57,114 nucleotides of DNA from Streptomyces sp. cf386 (lineage in GTDB: Bacteria; Actinomycetota; Actinomycetes; Streptomycetales; Streptomycetaceae): positions 1 through 57,114 of the forward strand of contig NZ_FNHV01000037.1 of the NCBI RefSeq assembly GCF_900103585.1, written 5' to 3'. The translations under genes were made by a program, and so were the position numbers. Of the stretch, positions 33,996 through 43,000 are shown in pieces. Within the stretch, counting starts at the first letter, position 1. Every line of letters begins with the position of its first letter. The notes below the pieces were generated by a model that saw only the letters and a list, made by a program, of their open reading frames with translations, was not told where the DNA came from and did no database searches.

Positions 33996-35102
33996 TTATC
34001 CCGTGGTCAGAGCGGTCCACTTCTGATTGGAGCCGCCGGTGCAGTCCCACAGGTGGAGCTGCGTTCCGTCGGTCGTGGAGAAGCCCGGAACGTCGAGGCA
34101 GCGGCCGGAGGCGGGGTTGCGGTAGCCGCCGTTGTACGGCTTCCAGACCTGGTTGGCGCCGCCGTGGCAGGCCCAGATCTGCACCTTGGTGCCGTTGGCG
34201 GTGCCCCCGCCGGCGGCGTCGAGGCACTTGCCCATCGAGCGCAGCGTGCCGTCGGTGTAGGCGGACCAGAACTGATTGGCGCCGTTGCCGCAGCTCCACG
34301 TCTGGACGGCGGTTCCGTCGGCGGTGCCGGCGCCGTTGACGTCCAGGCACTTGCCGGCGATGCCGGACTGCACGCGTTCGGGAGCGGGCGCGGGGTTCCG
34401 CAGCCACCCCGCGCTGTCCGCGGCCTGGATGCCACGGTGGAAGGCGGTGGCCATCTTCTGGTAGCCCGAGTCGTTGGGATGCAGGGTGTCGGCAAGGTCG
34501 GCCGTGGTCAGGATGCTCATGTCCACATATGCGACATGCTTGCCCGCGGCCTGTGCGTCGTTCACGATCTGGGGGATGGCCCGGTTGTAGGCGGCACGGT
34601 ACTGCTCCTCCGAGCCGCTGGTGGACACGACCAGGGAGGCCACGAGGACGGTTGCGTCGGGGGCGGCGGCGGTGATCTGGTCGACCAGGGACCTCAGCCG
34701 GGCGGTGGCGGTGGAGACCTGGTAGCTCTCGTTGAGGTCGTTGGTACCGATGTGCAGCGTCACGAGGTTGGGGCGGTAGTGGGTCAGCGAGGCGTCGGTG
34801 AGTGCGGCGAGCTGGTGGATCTTGTATCCGGAGTGGCCTTCGTTGTCGGGGTCGGACATCGAACCGCCCCGCAACGTGCCGACGAAGTCCAGGGGATGCC
34901 CGTCCGCCGCGAGTTTGTCCCACAACGGGCCCCGGTAGCCGTTGCCGGTACTGCTTCCCACGCCCCACGTGATCGAGTCGCCCAACGGCATGACCCGTAA
35001 AGGCGTGTTGGGAGCGGCGGAGGCAGGGGCCACGCCTGCGGCCGTCGCCCCGAACGCGGCAGCGACAAGCGTGATCAGAGGGAGAACCCGAGGTCTTCTC
35101 AT
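33996..35102 (-). CDS. Secreted SGNH/GDSL esterase with CBM13
   Basis: A 368-residue secreted protein. A signal peptide (about 1-30, LPLITLVAAAFGATAAGVAPASA) precedes an SGNH hydrolase domain (about 35-235) with the nucleophile in MPLGDSITWG, the oxyanion glycine in HSGYK, GTNDLN, and the Asp/His pair in HPNDSGY. A C-terminal ricin-type CBM13 (about 245-365) has three QXW-like repeats, each with GKCLD or GRCLD. It probably deacetylates plant polysaccharide bound by the lectin domain. The start ATG 35102 fits the signal peptide. Two ACATCCCATG sites lie upstream. Confidence 0.92.
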   Translation of the reverse strand: MRRPRVLPLITLVAAAFGATAAGVAPASAAPNTPLRVMPLGDSITWGVGSSTGNGYRGPLWDKLAADGHPLDFVGTLRGGSMSDPDNEGHSGYKIHQLAALTDASLTHYRPNLVTLHIGTNDLNESYQVSTATARLRSLVDQITAAAPDATVLVASLVVSTSGSEEQYRAAYNRAIPQIVNDAQAAGKHVAYVDMSILTTADLADTLHPNDSGYQKMATAFHRGIQAADSAGWLRNPAPAPERVQSGIAGKCLDVNGAGTADGTAVQTWSCGNGANQFWSAYTDGTLRSMGKCLDAAGGGTANGTKVQIWACHGGANQVWKPYNGGYRNPASGRCLDVPGFSTTDGTQLHLWDCTGGSNQKWTALTTG

Positions 35103-35186
35103 GCAGCGTCCTCTTCTGCGAGTGATGGGGTGAACCCTCGCGGCTGATCGCCGTTCCAGTGCATGGATACCACGATCCCGACCGGA

Positions 35187-35260
35187 ACATCCCATGAATG
35201 AACTGAAATCAGGGAACGGAGACGCGACGGCGAGCGTGTGGGTCCGCTAACATCCCATGT
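35187..35260. promoter_or_regulatory. Two ACATCCCATG(T) elements upstream of the esterase gene
   Basis: ACATCCCATGA at 35187-35197 and the fuller palindromic ACATCCCATGT at 35250-35260 lie 85 and 150 bp upstream of the esterase start. The complement, ACATGGGATGT, recurs exactly in the fucosidase/galactanase promoter at 41331. No other feature was seen in 35261-35471. Confidence 0.55.
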
Positions 35261-35471
35261 CTGGCCTCGGTGTCGGGTCAGCTCGTAACGCGCAAGGTGG
35301 CGTCCGCGGTGAACTGGGGGTGCTGTCACTGCGGGCAGCGCGATGCGTCAATGCTTCCGTCATCCGGCTTGTGGTTAAGGCGCTGATCACTCAACGTACC
35401 GGGCGACGGCGGCCGGGCCGTGCCGTCAGGTCAGACATGAGGGGAAGCGGTGCAAGCGTGTCATTGTCAAC

Positions 35472-36164
35472 TTGGCGATCGTCGAGGTCTTGTTCCTCAA
35501 CGCCGGGACCGGTCAGAACGGGGTGCTCACGGTCGCCGAGTTCTTCGGTCTGCACGCCGCCGTGCTGATGCTGTTCCAGCTGCTGCCGGCCAGGCTGCCG
35601 TGGCTCGACCGCCGAATCGGCATGAACCGGCTGACGGTGTGGCACCGGTGGGTCGGCTTCACCCTGTTGTGGACCATCCTCACCCACGCCGTACAGGCGG
35701 TCGGCAGCGCAGGCGCCGGCCTGCGGCACATCCCGGTCGGGAGCCGCGCGTTCGTCGAGGGGCCGTACGGCGCGTTCACCTCGTTGCATCGAACGCGGCC
35801 CGGCGCACTCCTGATCGCCGGAGGGTTGGGGATCACGCCGGTGCGGGACCTGCTGGAGGAGGAGCCAGCCGGCGACGTCGTCGTGCTCTACCGGGTGCGC
35901 AGCGAGCACGACGCCGTGCTCGTCGACGAGGTACGGGCCCTGGTCGCGGACCGCGGTGGCGAGCTGCACCTGCAGACCCGTCGCACGGGGGAGGGGAGCA
36001 CGCAGTTCGAGCCGGACATTCTCCGTGCCCTGGTTCCCGACATGGCCGAGCGCGACGTGTACGTCTGCGGCCCGCCCGCGATGACCTCGGCCGTGCTCAG
36101 CGCGCTGCGCGGCCTGAAGGTCCCGCACCGGCAGGTACACGCTGAGCGGTTCGCCCTGGCCTGA
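35472..36164 (+). pseudogene. Ferric reductase-like oxidoreductase with a large internal deletion
   Basis: The frame opens with membrane helices and heme-region sequence (EFFGLHAAVLMLFQLLPARLPWL, then RLTVWHRWVGFTLLWTILTH). It passes after AGAGLRHIP directly into the end of an FAD-binding domain (GSRAFVEGPYGAFT) and an NAD-binding domain (LLIAGGLGITPVRDLLEE, VYVCGPPAMTSAVLSALRG, final HAERFAL). The remaining four or so helices and most of the FAD barrel, about 200 residues, are absent, although the frame is kept. The start is unclear: the frame enters from upstream without a good ATG/GTG, and TTG 35472 is the first usable codon. It is unlikely to work. Confidence 0.75.
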
Positions 36165-36319
36165 GAAGTTCGGCTTCCGCGCCGAGGGGCCGGTCGGTAC
36201 GCAGGCCATGATCAATCCGAATAACCTTCGCCGAGTAGGACTCGGACGTGGGTGATGCAGGGCCTCACTCAAGCCGGGGGACGCCTGCGGCGGCAGACGA
36301 TTCGACAAAGGAGAGGCCG

Positions 36320-37105
36320 ATGAGCGTTCTTGACGGAATTCTCGCGGGAGTTCGCGAGGACTTGGAAGAGCGTAAGCGTGCGACGCCGCTGGCGGAGCTG
36401 CGCTCCCGGGCAGCGGACGCGGCACCCGCGCTCGACCCGCTGCCCGGTTTCCGGGCGCCCGGGGTGTCCGTCATCGCCGAGGTGAAGCGCAAGAGCCCCA
36501 GCAAGGGAGCGCTGGCGGACATCCCCGACCCCGCCTCCCTCGCGACCCGGTACGCGGCCGGCGGTGCCGCCGCGATCAGCGTGCTCACCGAGAGCAGGCG
36601 GTTCGGCGGCTCGCTCGCAGATCTGGACGCCGTACGGGCCCGCGTCGACGTGCCCGTCCTGCGTAAGGACTTCATCGTCGACCCCTATCAGCTGTGGGAG
36701 GCCCGCGCCCACGGAGCCGACCTTGCGCTTCTCATGGTCGTGTCGCTGGACGACGCCCAGCTCACCGACCTGATGGCACTGTGCAAGGAGCTGGGTCTCA
36801 CGCCGCTCGTGGAGGCGCACACGGCCGACGAAGTGCGACGCGCCGTCGCTGCGGGAGCCGAGCTGCTGGGCATCAACGCGCGGGACCTGACAACGCTGGA
36901 CGTGGACCGCAAGGTGTTCGCCGAGCTCGCGCCGGCCATCCCGGAAGGCACGGTCAAGGTCGCGGAATCCGGTGTGACGGGCCCCAAGGACGTGGCGGAG
37001 TACCGCGGTTGGGGAGCCGACGTGGTGCTGGTCGGTGAGGCACTGGTCCGCTCCGGGGACCCGCGCACCGCCGTGCGCGAATTCATCGAGGCGGCCGGGG
37101 CGTAA
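36320..37105 (+). CDS. trpC: Indole-3-glycerol phosphate synthase
   Basis: A 261-residue TIM barrel that closes the indole ring in tryptophan synthesis. Family motifs are complete: VIAEVKRKSPSKG, VLRKDFIVDPYQLWEA, EAHTADEVRRA, GINARDLTTL and VAESGV. ATG 36320 follows AAAGGAGAG. It stands apart from other trp genes; the next gene is an MBL-fold hydrolase. Streptomyces often carry a second trpC with secondary metabolism genes, so this may be such a paralogue. The upstream 150 bp contain no obvious attenuator or leader peptide rich in tryptophan codons. Confidence 0.93.
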   Translation: MSVLDGILAGVREDLEERKRATPLAELRSRAADAAPALDPLPGFRAPGVSVIAEVKRKSPSKGALADIPDPASLATRYAAGGAAAISVLTESRRFGGSLADLDAVRARVDVPVLRKDFIVDPYQLWEARAHGADLALLMVVSLDDAQLTDLMALCKELGLTPLVEAHTADEVRRAVAAGAELLGINARDLTTLDVDRKVFAELAPAIPEGTVKVAESGVTGPKDVAEYRGWGADVVLVGEALVRSGDPRTAVREFIEAAGA

Positions 37106-37157
37106 CGGCGCACGGCACCCTCGCGCCCAACCCAACACCTTCCCCGAGGAGCCTCTC

Positions 37158-37721
37158 ATGACCGCTGCCTTCCACGTCCTGACCACCGGCTACGCCGACG
37201 AGCGGGTGGCCGGCACCGTCACCCTGCTCGTCGACGGCGACAAGGTCGTGATCGTCGATCCCGGCATGGTCGCGGACCGCCGGCTCATCCTGGACCCGCT
37301 CGCGCATCACGAGCTCAACCCGGAGGACGTGACCGACGTGATCTTCAGTCACCACCATCCGGACCACACGCTGAACGCGGCCCTGTTCCCCGAGGCCCGC
37401 TTCCACGATCACATGGCGATCTACCAGAACGACATCTGGGAGGACCGCGCTGCCGACGGATACCAGGTGTCGTCGTCGATCACGCTCATGACGACCCCCG
37501 GCCACACCGCCGAGGACGTCAGCACCCTGGTCACCACCGACGAGGGCCTGGTGGTCCTGACTCACCTGTGGTGGACCGCCGACGGGCCGTCCGACGACCC
37601 CTTCGCGCCCGACCGTGAGCAGCTGCGGGCCGCCAGGGAGAAGGTCCTCGCCCTCGGCCCGGCGCTGATCGTGCCGGGCCACGGCGCACCGTTCGTGCCG
37701 TCGGCGTCGACGCCCGTCTAG
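37158..37721 (+). CDS. MBL-fold metallohydrolase
   Basis: A 187-residue metallo-beta-lactamase-fold protein with the metal-binding FSHHHPDHTLNAAL, a second histidine in TTPGHTAEDVS and a C-terminal VPGHGAPF. It is short, like MBLAC1-type hydrolases; the usual aspartate bridging the metals is replaced by a THLWW segment (VVLTHLWWTADG), where family members more often have GDLL. The substrate is unknown. ATG 37158 follows GAGGAG. It starts 52 bp after trpC and may be cotranscribed with it. Confidence 0.85.
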   Translation: MTAAFHVLTTGYADERVAGTVTLLVDGDKVVIVDPGMVADRRLILDPLAHHELNPEDVTDVIFSHHHPDHTLNAALFPEARFHDHMAIYQNDIWEDRAADGYQVSSSITLMTTPGHTAEDVSTLVTTDEGLVVLTHLWWTADGPSDDPFAPDREQLRAAREKVLALGPALIVPGHGAPFVPSASTPV

Positions 37722-37830
37722 CCTGCCGCATACCTTCGTCGCCCAGCCATGAACCATCGGCCGATTCCGTCCCGCCCTCCCGCTTCCGACACTGGTACCG
37801 GCCCCGGGGGGAAGGGGAAGGCGAGGGCAC

Positions 37831-38000
37831 ATGAGGATCAGCCGGGCCCGGTTCCTGGCCATGGCTTCGGCGGCGGTCGGCACGTTCCTGCTGCCGACGA
37901 CCAGAGCGGCGGCGATGATCCGAATCGTCCACGGAGAACGGACGCCACCGCGCCGCGGCAGGAGCCACGGCAGATCGTCCACGAAGCCGCCGTAGGCTGA
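37831..38000 (+). pseudogene. Tat-type signal peptide with the gene body missing
   Basis: ATG 37831 begins MRISRARFLAMASAAVGTFL and LPTTRAAA, a good export signal near a Tat type. The frame then becomes arginine-rich and stops at 37995. In the next frame the final codons read QIVHEAAVG before TGA at 37998-38000, which is followed by a strong hairpin. The simplest reading is a secreted enzyme gene that lost almost all of its body between signal and C-terminus. The identity of the enzyme cannot be told. Confidence 0.55.
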
Positions 38001-38015
38001 CCGTTGAACCGCCGA

Positions 38016-38050
38016 ACGCGCCCCGACCCCTCGTGTGGGCCGGGGCGCGT
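38016..38050. terminator. Strong intrinsic terminator hairpin
   Basis: ACGCGCCCCG (38016-38025) and CGGGGCGCGT (38041-38050) are perfect 10-bp arms with a 15-nt loop, followed by CGCTTTG. It fits the end of the deleted secreted-enzyme gene. Confidence 0.7.
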
Positions 38051-38090
38051 CGCTTTGTGCGGGGTCAGTGGCCTTGCCAGCAGGACCACC

Positions 38091-38699
38091 ACGATGGTCA
38101 GCGAGGGCCGGCCGCCCCAGCCGCACTGGTGCGACGCGTGGGTGGACACCGACTACGAAGCCGGCCTGCGCCTGCTCCTCGGCCACCTCGCGGAGTCCGG
38201 CGCCCGCCGGATCGGGCTCTCGCTGCCCCTGCACGACGACGCGTACCCGCGCCTGAACGCGCAGGCTTACCGGGCCTGGTGCGACGAACACGGCATGCCC
38301 GCCCTCGTGGAGGAGTACGCCCCGCTGCCCGACCCCTTCACCGCCGAACAGGACGCGGTCAGCCGGCTGCTCGACCACGATTGACGGCCGGACGCCGTCG
38401 TCGGCGTCCACTCCGACTCCGGTCACAACATCCTGGCCGCCGCTCGCCACCACCGGCTTCGGGTACCGCAGGACCTGCTGGTGGCATGCATCAGCGAGGA
38501 TCCGGACTACGCGGCGACCACCCCGCCCGTCACTCCGCTCAGCCTCCGTCCGGACCGGATGGGCGACGAAGCGGTCGACCTGCTGATCGCCGTCATCAAC
38601 GCCCGCAGCGGCGTGGACCGGCACCGGCTCGTGCAACCGGTGCTGCTCCCTCGACGGTCCACACGGCGGGCGGTGCGACGGAGGAACGGCACACCGTGA
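38091..38699 (+). pseudogene. LacI-type regulator: sensor domain only, with a nonsense codon
   Basis: From about 38091 the frame encodes the sugar-binding half of a LacI/GalR regulator: WVDTDYEAGLRLLLGHLAES, GARRIGLSLPLHDDAYPRLN, and FTAEQDAVSRLLDHD. An in-frame TGA at 38382-38384 interrupts it. The same frame then continues RPDAVVGVHSDSGHNILAAA, DLLVACISEDPDYAATTPPV and TPLSLRPDRMG to a stop at 38697-38699. The DNA-binding domain is absent; upstream is only the terminator. Both the missing head and the stop codon indicate a dead gene. It may once have controlled the neighbouring GH29 or the deleted secreted enzyme. Confidence 0.8.
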
Positions 38700-38766
38700 C
38701 CGCACGGCCCGACCGTCCCGCCGCGGGGACCGCGCCGTCCCGCGGCACGGCCCCCGCCCGGTGTCG

Positions 38767-41109
38767 TCACAGCGGGAGGATCTGCCAGTCCTGGTTGGAG
38801 CCGCCGGTGGCGGGCCACTGGATGACCGCAGCGCCGTCCGCGGTGGCGGCGTCCTTCACGTCGGCGCACCACCCGTTGCGGACGTTGACGAGCTGGTAGG
38901 ACCCGCCGGTCTGGGAGGGGACCAGCTTCCACGACTGGTTGTCGCCGCCGTCGTCGCTCCACTGGTTCAGTCCGTCACCCTGGGCGGAGCCCCCCGGGCT
39001 TTGAAGGACCCTGCCGCTGCGGACGTTGGACAGCCGGTAGGAGCCGTCGGTGTTGGGCAGCAGCTTCCACTGCTGGTTGGTACCGCCGCCCCACGGCCAC
39101 TGGATGACGGCGCTCCCGTCGGCGGTCGAGGCATCGCTGACGTCCAGTACCTTGCCGCTCTTGCGGTTCACCAGCCGAACGGTGCCGACGTCCGCGCTGA
39201 AGGGCCGGTCGTAGACCTCCAGGCTGCGGATCGACGCCCAGACGCCCGAGGGCAGCCCGGTGACCGTCACTCGCACATACCGTGCCTGAGCGCGGAAGAC
39301 GGAGACCCGCACCTGACTGGTGCCGGTGGTGGCGGTCAGGTTGGCCAGGGTGGTCCAGTTGGCGTTGTCGGTGGAACCCTCGATCCGGTAGCGGTAGTTC
39401 GTGGCCGGGGACTCCCAGGCGATACGGGTTCCGGTCAGCGACCTCGCCGACCCCAGGTCCACCTTCAGCCACTGCCCCGCTTCGCCGTTGCTCGCGCACC
39501 AGCGGGTGGCGGTGGAGCCGTCGACGGCCCTGGCCGCGGTGTTGCCCTTGGAGGTCTCCTCGCTGCCGGCCGTGGCCGTCTTGCCGACGGCGATGTCGGC
39601 CGGCTGCAAGGAGCGGTCCAGCGTGACCCCGACGACGCTGTCCTCGGGGATGCGGGTGCGGTTGATGCCGGTGATCGTCACCTTCCCGTCCGAGCCGACG
39701 GTGTACGACAGGTCGGTACCCGTGGCGACCTCGAAGACGCGGGTGACCTTGGCGTCCCCGGTGGACGGGGTGGTGAAGGAAGTGCCGTTGTAGCCGGGCA
39801 GCAGGTGGACGTAGAAGGTGTTGTCCTTCTGCGTGAAGCCGTACTGGCCGTCCACCGGTTCCCACGGCCCGCCGCGCGTGCCGTAGACGGCCTGGCCGCA
39901 GGTGGAGAGGAAGGAGCCGACCTTGCGCACCGCCGCCGCCTGGTCGGCGGGGACCACGCCGGTGCGGTCGGGGCCGACGTTGAGGAGGACGGTCATGTTC
40001 CGCACCCAGGCGTTGACCAGGACGTTCATGATGCCGCCGAAGCTCATCACGGGCGCGCCCGCCGTGTGGCCCCAGGCGCCGCCGATGGTGAAGCACTTCT
40101 CCGCCAGCCTGCCGGTGCGCATCGGCCCGGTCGGCACGGAACCGCCTTCCTCGCTGGTGAAGTCGCCGATCCAGCCGGAGCGCAGGGTGGTGACGATGTC
40201 GGGCTGGTGCTTGCGCACGAGGCCGGTCAGGCCCAACGGCCTGCCGGTCGCGGAGTCGGTCTCGCCGTAGGCGGAGTCCACCGGCCACTCGTTGGCGGGA
40301 TCGCGGAACTTGCCGGGCTCCCAGAAGAAGGCGGCGTCCGCGTCGGTGCCCTGCTGGCCGAGCCAGCCGCCGTCCCACCACAGGTCGTCGATCTTGCCAT
40401 ACTGGGTGACCAGTTCCTTGACCTGCTGGTACACCTCGTTCTTCATGATCCGCGCGTTCTCCTTGTGCGCGGGATCGGTGACGTACCCCCACTTGTTCGG
40501 GAGGCAGTTGGTGCCGCGGACGTCGTAATAGCCGGGGTAGCGCCAGCTCAACGGCGAGTAGTACAGACCCACACGCAGCCCGGCGTTGCGCACGGCGGTG
40601 ACGTACTGGCCGATGAAGTCGCGCTGCAGGGGCGCCTGTCCGCTGTGCCAGGCATTCGGGTGCGTGGACGGCCACAGCGCGAACCCGTCGTGGTGACGGG
40701 CCGTGAGCACCGTGTACCTGGCGCCCATGTCCTTGGCCAGCTGCGCCCAGTCGGCGGGGTTGTACGCAGCCGCGGTAAACTGCTCGCCGCCTGCGTCGGT
40801 GACGTACTTCCGGTAGTTCTCCGGGGTGACGGCGGCGTTCTCCATGTACCACTCGCCCCTGGCCGGGCCGGAGTAGACCCCCCAGTGGATGAACATGCCG
40901 AGCTTGGCGTCCTGCAGCCACTTGATCTTCTCGTCGGACTGCTGCTCGATGCCCAGGTCCGGCTGGGGGACCCGGAGCGGGAGGAGCGGCAGCGGCTGTG
41001 GGGAGGCGGCGGCGTGGGCGGGGGGCGCCAGTGTCGGCGAGACGGCTGCGGCAACCGTCATTGCGGCCATGCCGGTCAGCACTCTGCGGCGACTGATCGG
41101 TTCGGGCAA
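38767..41109 (-). CDS. Secreted GH29 alpha-L-fucosidase with CBM32 and CBM13
   Basis: A 780-residue secreted enzyme. The start carries a twin-arginine signal (SRRRVLTGMAAMTVAAAV). The GH29 barrel (about 60-400) has KLGMFIHWGVYS, TARHHDGFALW, and the nucleophile aspartate in DDLWWDGGW. Next come an Ig-like strand region, an F5/8-type CBM32 (about 510-640: DGSTATRWCASNGEAGQWLK) and a ricin-type CBM13 (about 645-780) with QQW and QSW repeats. It removes fucose, as found on xyloglucan side chains and arabinogalactan. The start TTG 41109 follows AGGAGAG. It diverges from the GH43/CBM13 gene, with paired ACATNGGATGT sites between. Confidence 0.92.
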   Translation of the reverse strand: MPEPISRRRVLTGMAAMTVAAAVSPTLAPPAHAAASPQPLPLLPLRVPQPDLGIEQQSDEKIKWLQDAKLGMFIHWGVYSGPARGEWYMENAAVTPENYRKYVTDAGGEQFTAAAYNPADWAQLAKDMGARYTVLTARHHDGFALWPSTHPNAWHSGQAPLQRDFIGQYVTAVRNAGLRVGLYYSPLSWRYPGYYDVRGTNCLPNKWGYVTDPAHKENARIMKNEVYQQVKELVTQYGKIDDLWWDGGWLGQQGTDADAAFFWEPGKFRDPANEWPVDSAYGETDSATGRPLGLTGLVRKHQPDIVTTLRSGWIGDFTSEEGGSVPTGPMRTGRLAEKCFTIGGAWGHTAGAPVMSFGGIMNVLVNAWVRNMTVLLNVGPDRTGVVPADQAAAVRKVGSFLSTCGQAVYGTRGGPWEPVDGQYGFTQKDNTFYVHLLPGYNGTSFTTPSTGDAKVTRVFEVATGTDLSYTVGSDGKVTITGINRTRIPEDSVVGVTLDRSLQPADIAVGKTATAGSEETSKGNTAARAVDGSTATRWCASNGEAGQWLKVDLGSARSLTGTRIAWESPATNYRYRIEGSTDNANWTTLANLTATTGTSQVRVSVFRAQARYVRVTVTGLPSGVWASIRSLEVYDRPFSADVGTVRLVNRKSGKVLDVSDASTADGSAVIQWPWGGGTNQQWKLLPNTDGSYRLSNVRSGRVLQSPGGSAQGDGLNQWSDDGGDNQSWKLVPSQTGGSYQLVNVRNGWCADVKDAATADGAAVIQWPATGGSNQDWQILPL

Positions 41110-41221
41110 GGTTCTCTCCTGACTGTTCGCAGAACCGCACGGAAGGTGTGCTGGTTCAGGTTCAAAGCAAGCGGGGCGTGGGGTGTCCCGGTGATGAACC
41201 CCGTGCCGCGACGCAACAGGA

Positions 41222-41341
41222 ACATTGGATGTATTAGCGGCTGCTGAACGGGCTGTTGTCCAGAGATCCGAGGCAAATGCCCAATACAGCAGGCCTTTTG
41301 CGCCAACCCCCGCCGGACCGACCAGTCTTGACATGGGATGT
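41222..41341. promoter_or_regulatory. Two ACATNGGATGT elements in the GH29/GH43 divergent promoter
   Basis: ACATTGGATGT (41222-41232, followed by AT) and ACATGGGATGT (41331-41341, followed by AT) lie almost symmetrically, about 113 bp from the GH29 start and 110 bp from the GH43 start. The second overlaps a TTGACA-like box at 41329. The rest of the 341-bp gap shows no gene. Confidence 0.55.
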
Positions 41342-41450
41342 ATCTACCGTGCGGTAGCTATTGACGAGGTCATGCCTGGTACCTACTGTCCTGCGACGGA
41401 TCCGAACAGATTTCAACAACACGAAGCCTGTGGCTCGGAGCGGAGTACCG

Positions 41451-42890
41451 ATGCTCAGACGTGCGTTCTCCCCTCTTCTCGTCCTCGTCCTGGGCGTGTT
41501 CACGCTGCTCGTCTCCGGCGCGCCGGCTCAGGCGGCCCCGGGCACCGTGACCAACGGGACGCAGTTCACCGACACCACCGGAGCCGTGGTGCACGCCCAT
41601 GGCGGCGGGGTGATCAAGGTGGGTGCGTACTACTACTGGTTTGGCGAGAACCGCAACGCCGACAACACGTTCAAGGCCGTCTCCGCCTACCGCTCCACCG
41701 ACCTGAAGACCTGGGAGTTCAGACGCCACGTGCTGACCCAGGCCGGCGACCCCGAGCTCGCGGTCGCCAACATCGAGCGGCCGAAGGTCATTTACAACAG
41801 CGCGACCGGCAAGTTCGTCATGTGGATGCACAAGGAGAACGGCAGCGACTACAACGAGTCCCGTTCCGCGGTCGCCGTCTCCGACACCGTCGACGGCGAC
41901 TACGCCTGGCGGGGCAGCTTCCGGCCGCCGTCCGGCACCACGTCACGGGACATGACCCTGTTCAAGGACGACGACGGAACGGCCTACCAGGTCACCTCCG
42001 CGGCCGGCAACGCCGATCTGCACCTCTACAAGCTCACCGCCGACTACACCGGCTACGACAGCCTCATCGCCAACCCGTGGCCGAACAACTACCGCGAGTC
42101 GCCCGCGCTGTTCAAGCGCGACGGCGTCTACTTCATGCTCACGTCCGGCACCAGCGGCTGGAATCCCAACCAGCAGAGGTACGCGACCGCCACCAGCCTG
42201 GCCGTCCCTTGGACCGCCATGACCGAGATCGGCGACGCCACCGCCTACGGCTCCCAGACGGCGTTCGTGCTGCCCGTGCAGGGAACCTCGGGCACCTCCT
42301 ACCTCTACATGGGCGACCGCTGGGGCAACTCCATGGGCGGCACGGTCAACGACTCGCAGTACGTCTGGCTGCCGCTGACCTTCCCGACCAGGACCACCAT
42401 GAACCTGTCGTGGTATCCGCAGGTCACCATCGACACGGTCGCCGGCACGGTCACCGGTGTGGGCGGCGGCCCGTACTACAACCTGGTTGCCAGGCACAGC
42501 GGTAAGTGCCTCGACGTCACCGACAATTCGGCCGCCGACAGCGCGATCGCGCTGCAGTACACCTGCAACGGTGGCCTCAACCAGCAGTGGCGGCTCCAGG
42601 ACGCGGGCGGCGGCTACGTACGGGTGCTCGCCCAGCACAGCGGTAAGTGCCTGGACGTCGAGGGAGGCTCCACCGCCGACGGCGCGTTCGTGAACCAGTA
42701 CCACTGCACGACGGGCACCAATCAGCAGTGGCGGTTCGATGACCGGGGAGGCGGCTACCACCGCCTGGTGGCCCGGCACAGCGGCAAGTGCCTCGACGTC
42801 GCCGACGCCTCGACGGCCAACGGCGCCCGACTCATCCAGTGGCCCTGCGGTACCGGCGCCAACCAGCAGTTCCAGCGGCCCGCGGTGTGA
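41451..42890 (+). CDS. Secreted GH43 (galactanase-like) with CBM13
   Basis: A 479-residue secreted enzyme. The signal (LRRAFSPLLVLVLGVFTLLV, ending APAQAA) precedes a GH43 propeller (about 30-340): GAVVHAHGGGVIKVGAYYYWFGENRN, IERPKVIYN, RDMTLFKDDDGTAYQ and ESPALFKRDGVYF. This pattern is closest to the GH43_24 exo-beta-1,3-galactanases, which act on arabinogalactan backbones and lack the usual catalytic base. A CBM13 with three HSGKCLDV repeats closes the protein. ATG 41451 is chosen for the signal peptide. It is followed by a hairpin and the GH62 gene. Confidence 0.88.
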   Translation: MLRRAFSPLLVLVLGVFTLLVSGAPAQAAPGTVTNGTQFTDTTGAVVHAHGGGVIKVGAYYYWFGENRNADNTFKAVSAYRSTDLKTWEFRRHVLTQAGDPELAVANIERPKVIYNSATGKFVMWMHKENGSDYNESRSAVAVSDTVDGDYAWRGSFRPPSGTTSRDMTLFKDDDGTAYQVTSAAGNADLHLYKLTADYTGYDSLIANPWPNNYRESPALFKRDGVYFMLTSGTSGWNPNQQRYATATSLAVPWTAMTEIGDATAYGSQTAFVLPVQGTSGTSYLYMGDRWGNSMGGTVNDSQYVWLPLTFPTRTTMNLSWYPQVTIDTVAGTVTGVGGGPYYNLVARHSGKCLDVTDNSAADSAIALQYTCNGGLNQQWRLQDAGGGYVRVLAQHSGKCLDVEGGSTADGAFVNQYHCTTGTNQQWRFDDRGGGYHRLVARHSGKCLDVADASTANGARLIQWPCGTGANQQFQRPAV

Positions 42891-42928
42891 GATGGGCGGC
42901 AACGCCGACCGACGATCTCCAACAGCAG

Positions 42929-42954
42929 CGCGCCCCGGCCTCGCCCGGGGCGCG
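42929..42954. terminator. Hairpin between GH43 and GH62 genes
   Basis: CGCGCCCCGG (42929-42938) pairs perfectly with CCGGGGCGCG (42945-42954). It lies 38 bp after the GH43 stop and 46 bp before the GH62 start, so it either ends the first transcript or reduces readthrough. Confidence 0.65.
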
Positions 42955-43000
42955 TCCCCCCACAGCGGCGAAGCAGCCGCGCTCAGTGAAGGAGAGACAG

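Noticed and set aside
36165..36319. Possible attenuator upstream of trpC
   Set aside because: No run of tryptophan codons and no clear alternative hairpins were found.
38700..38766. GC-rich hairpins between LacI remnant and GH29 as terminator
   Set aside because: Several short weak stems are possible in this GC-rich stretch and none stands out.
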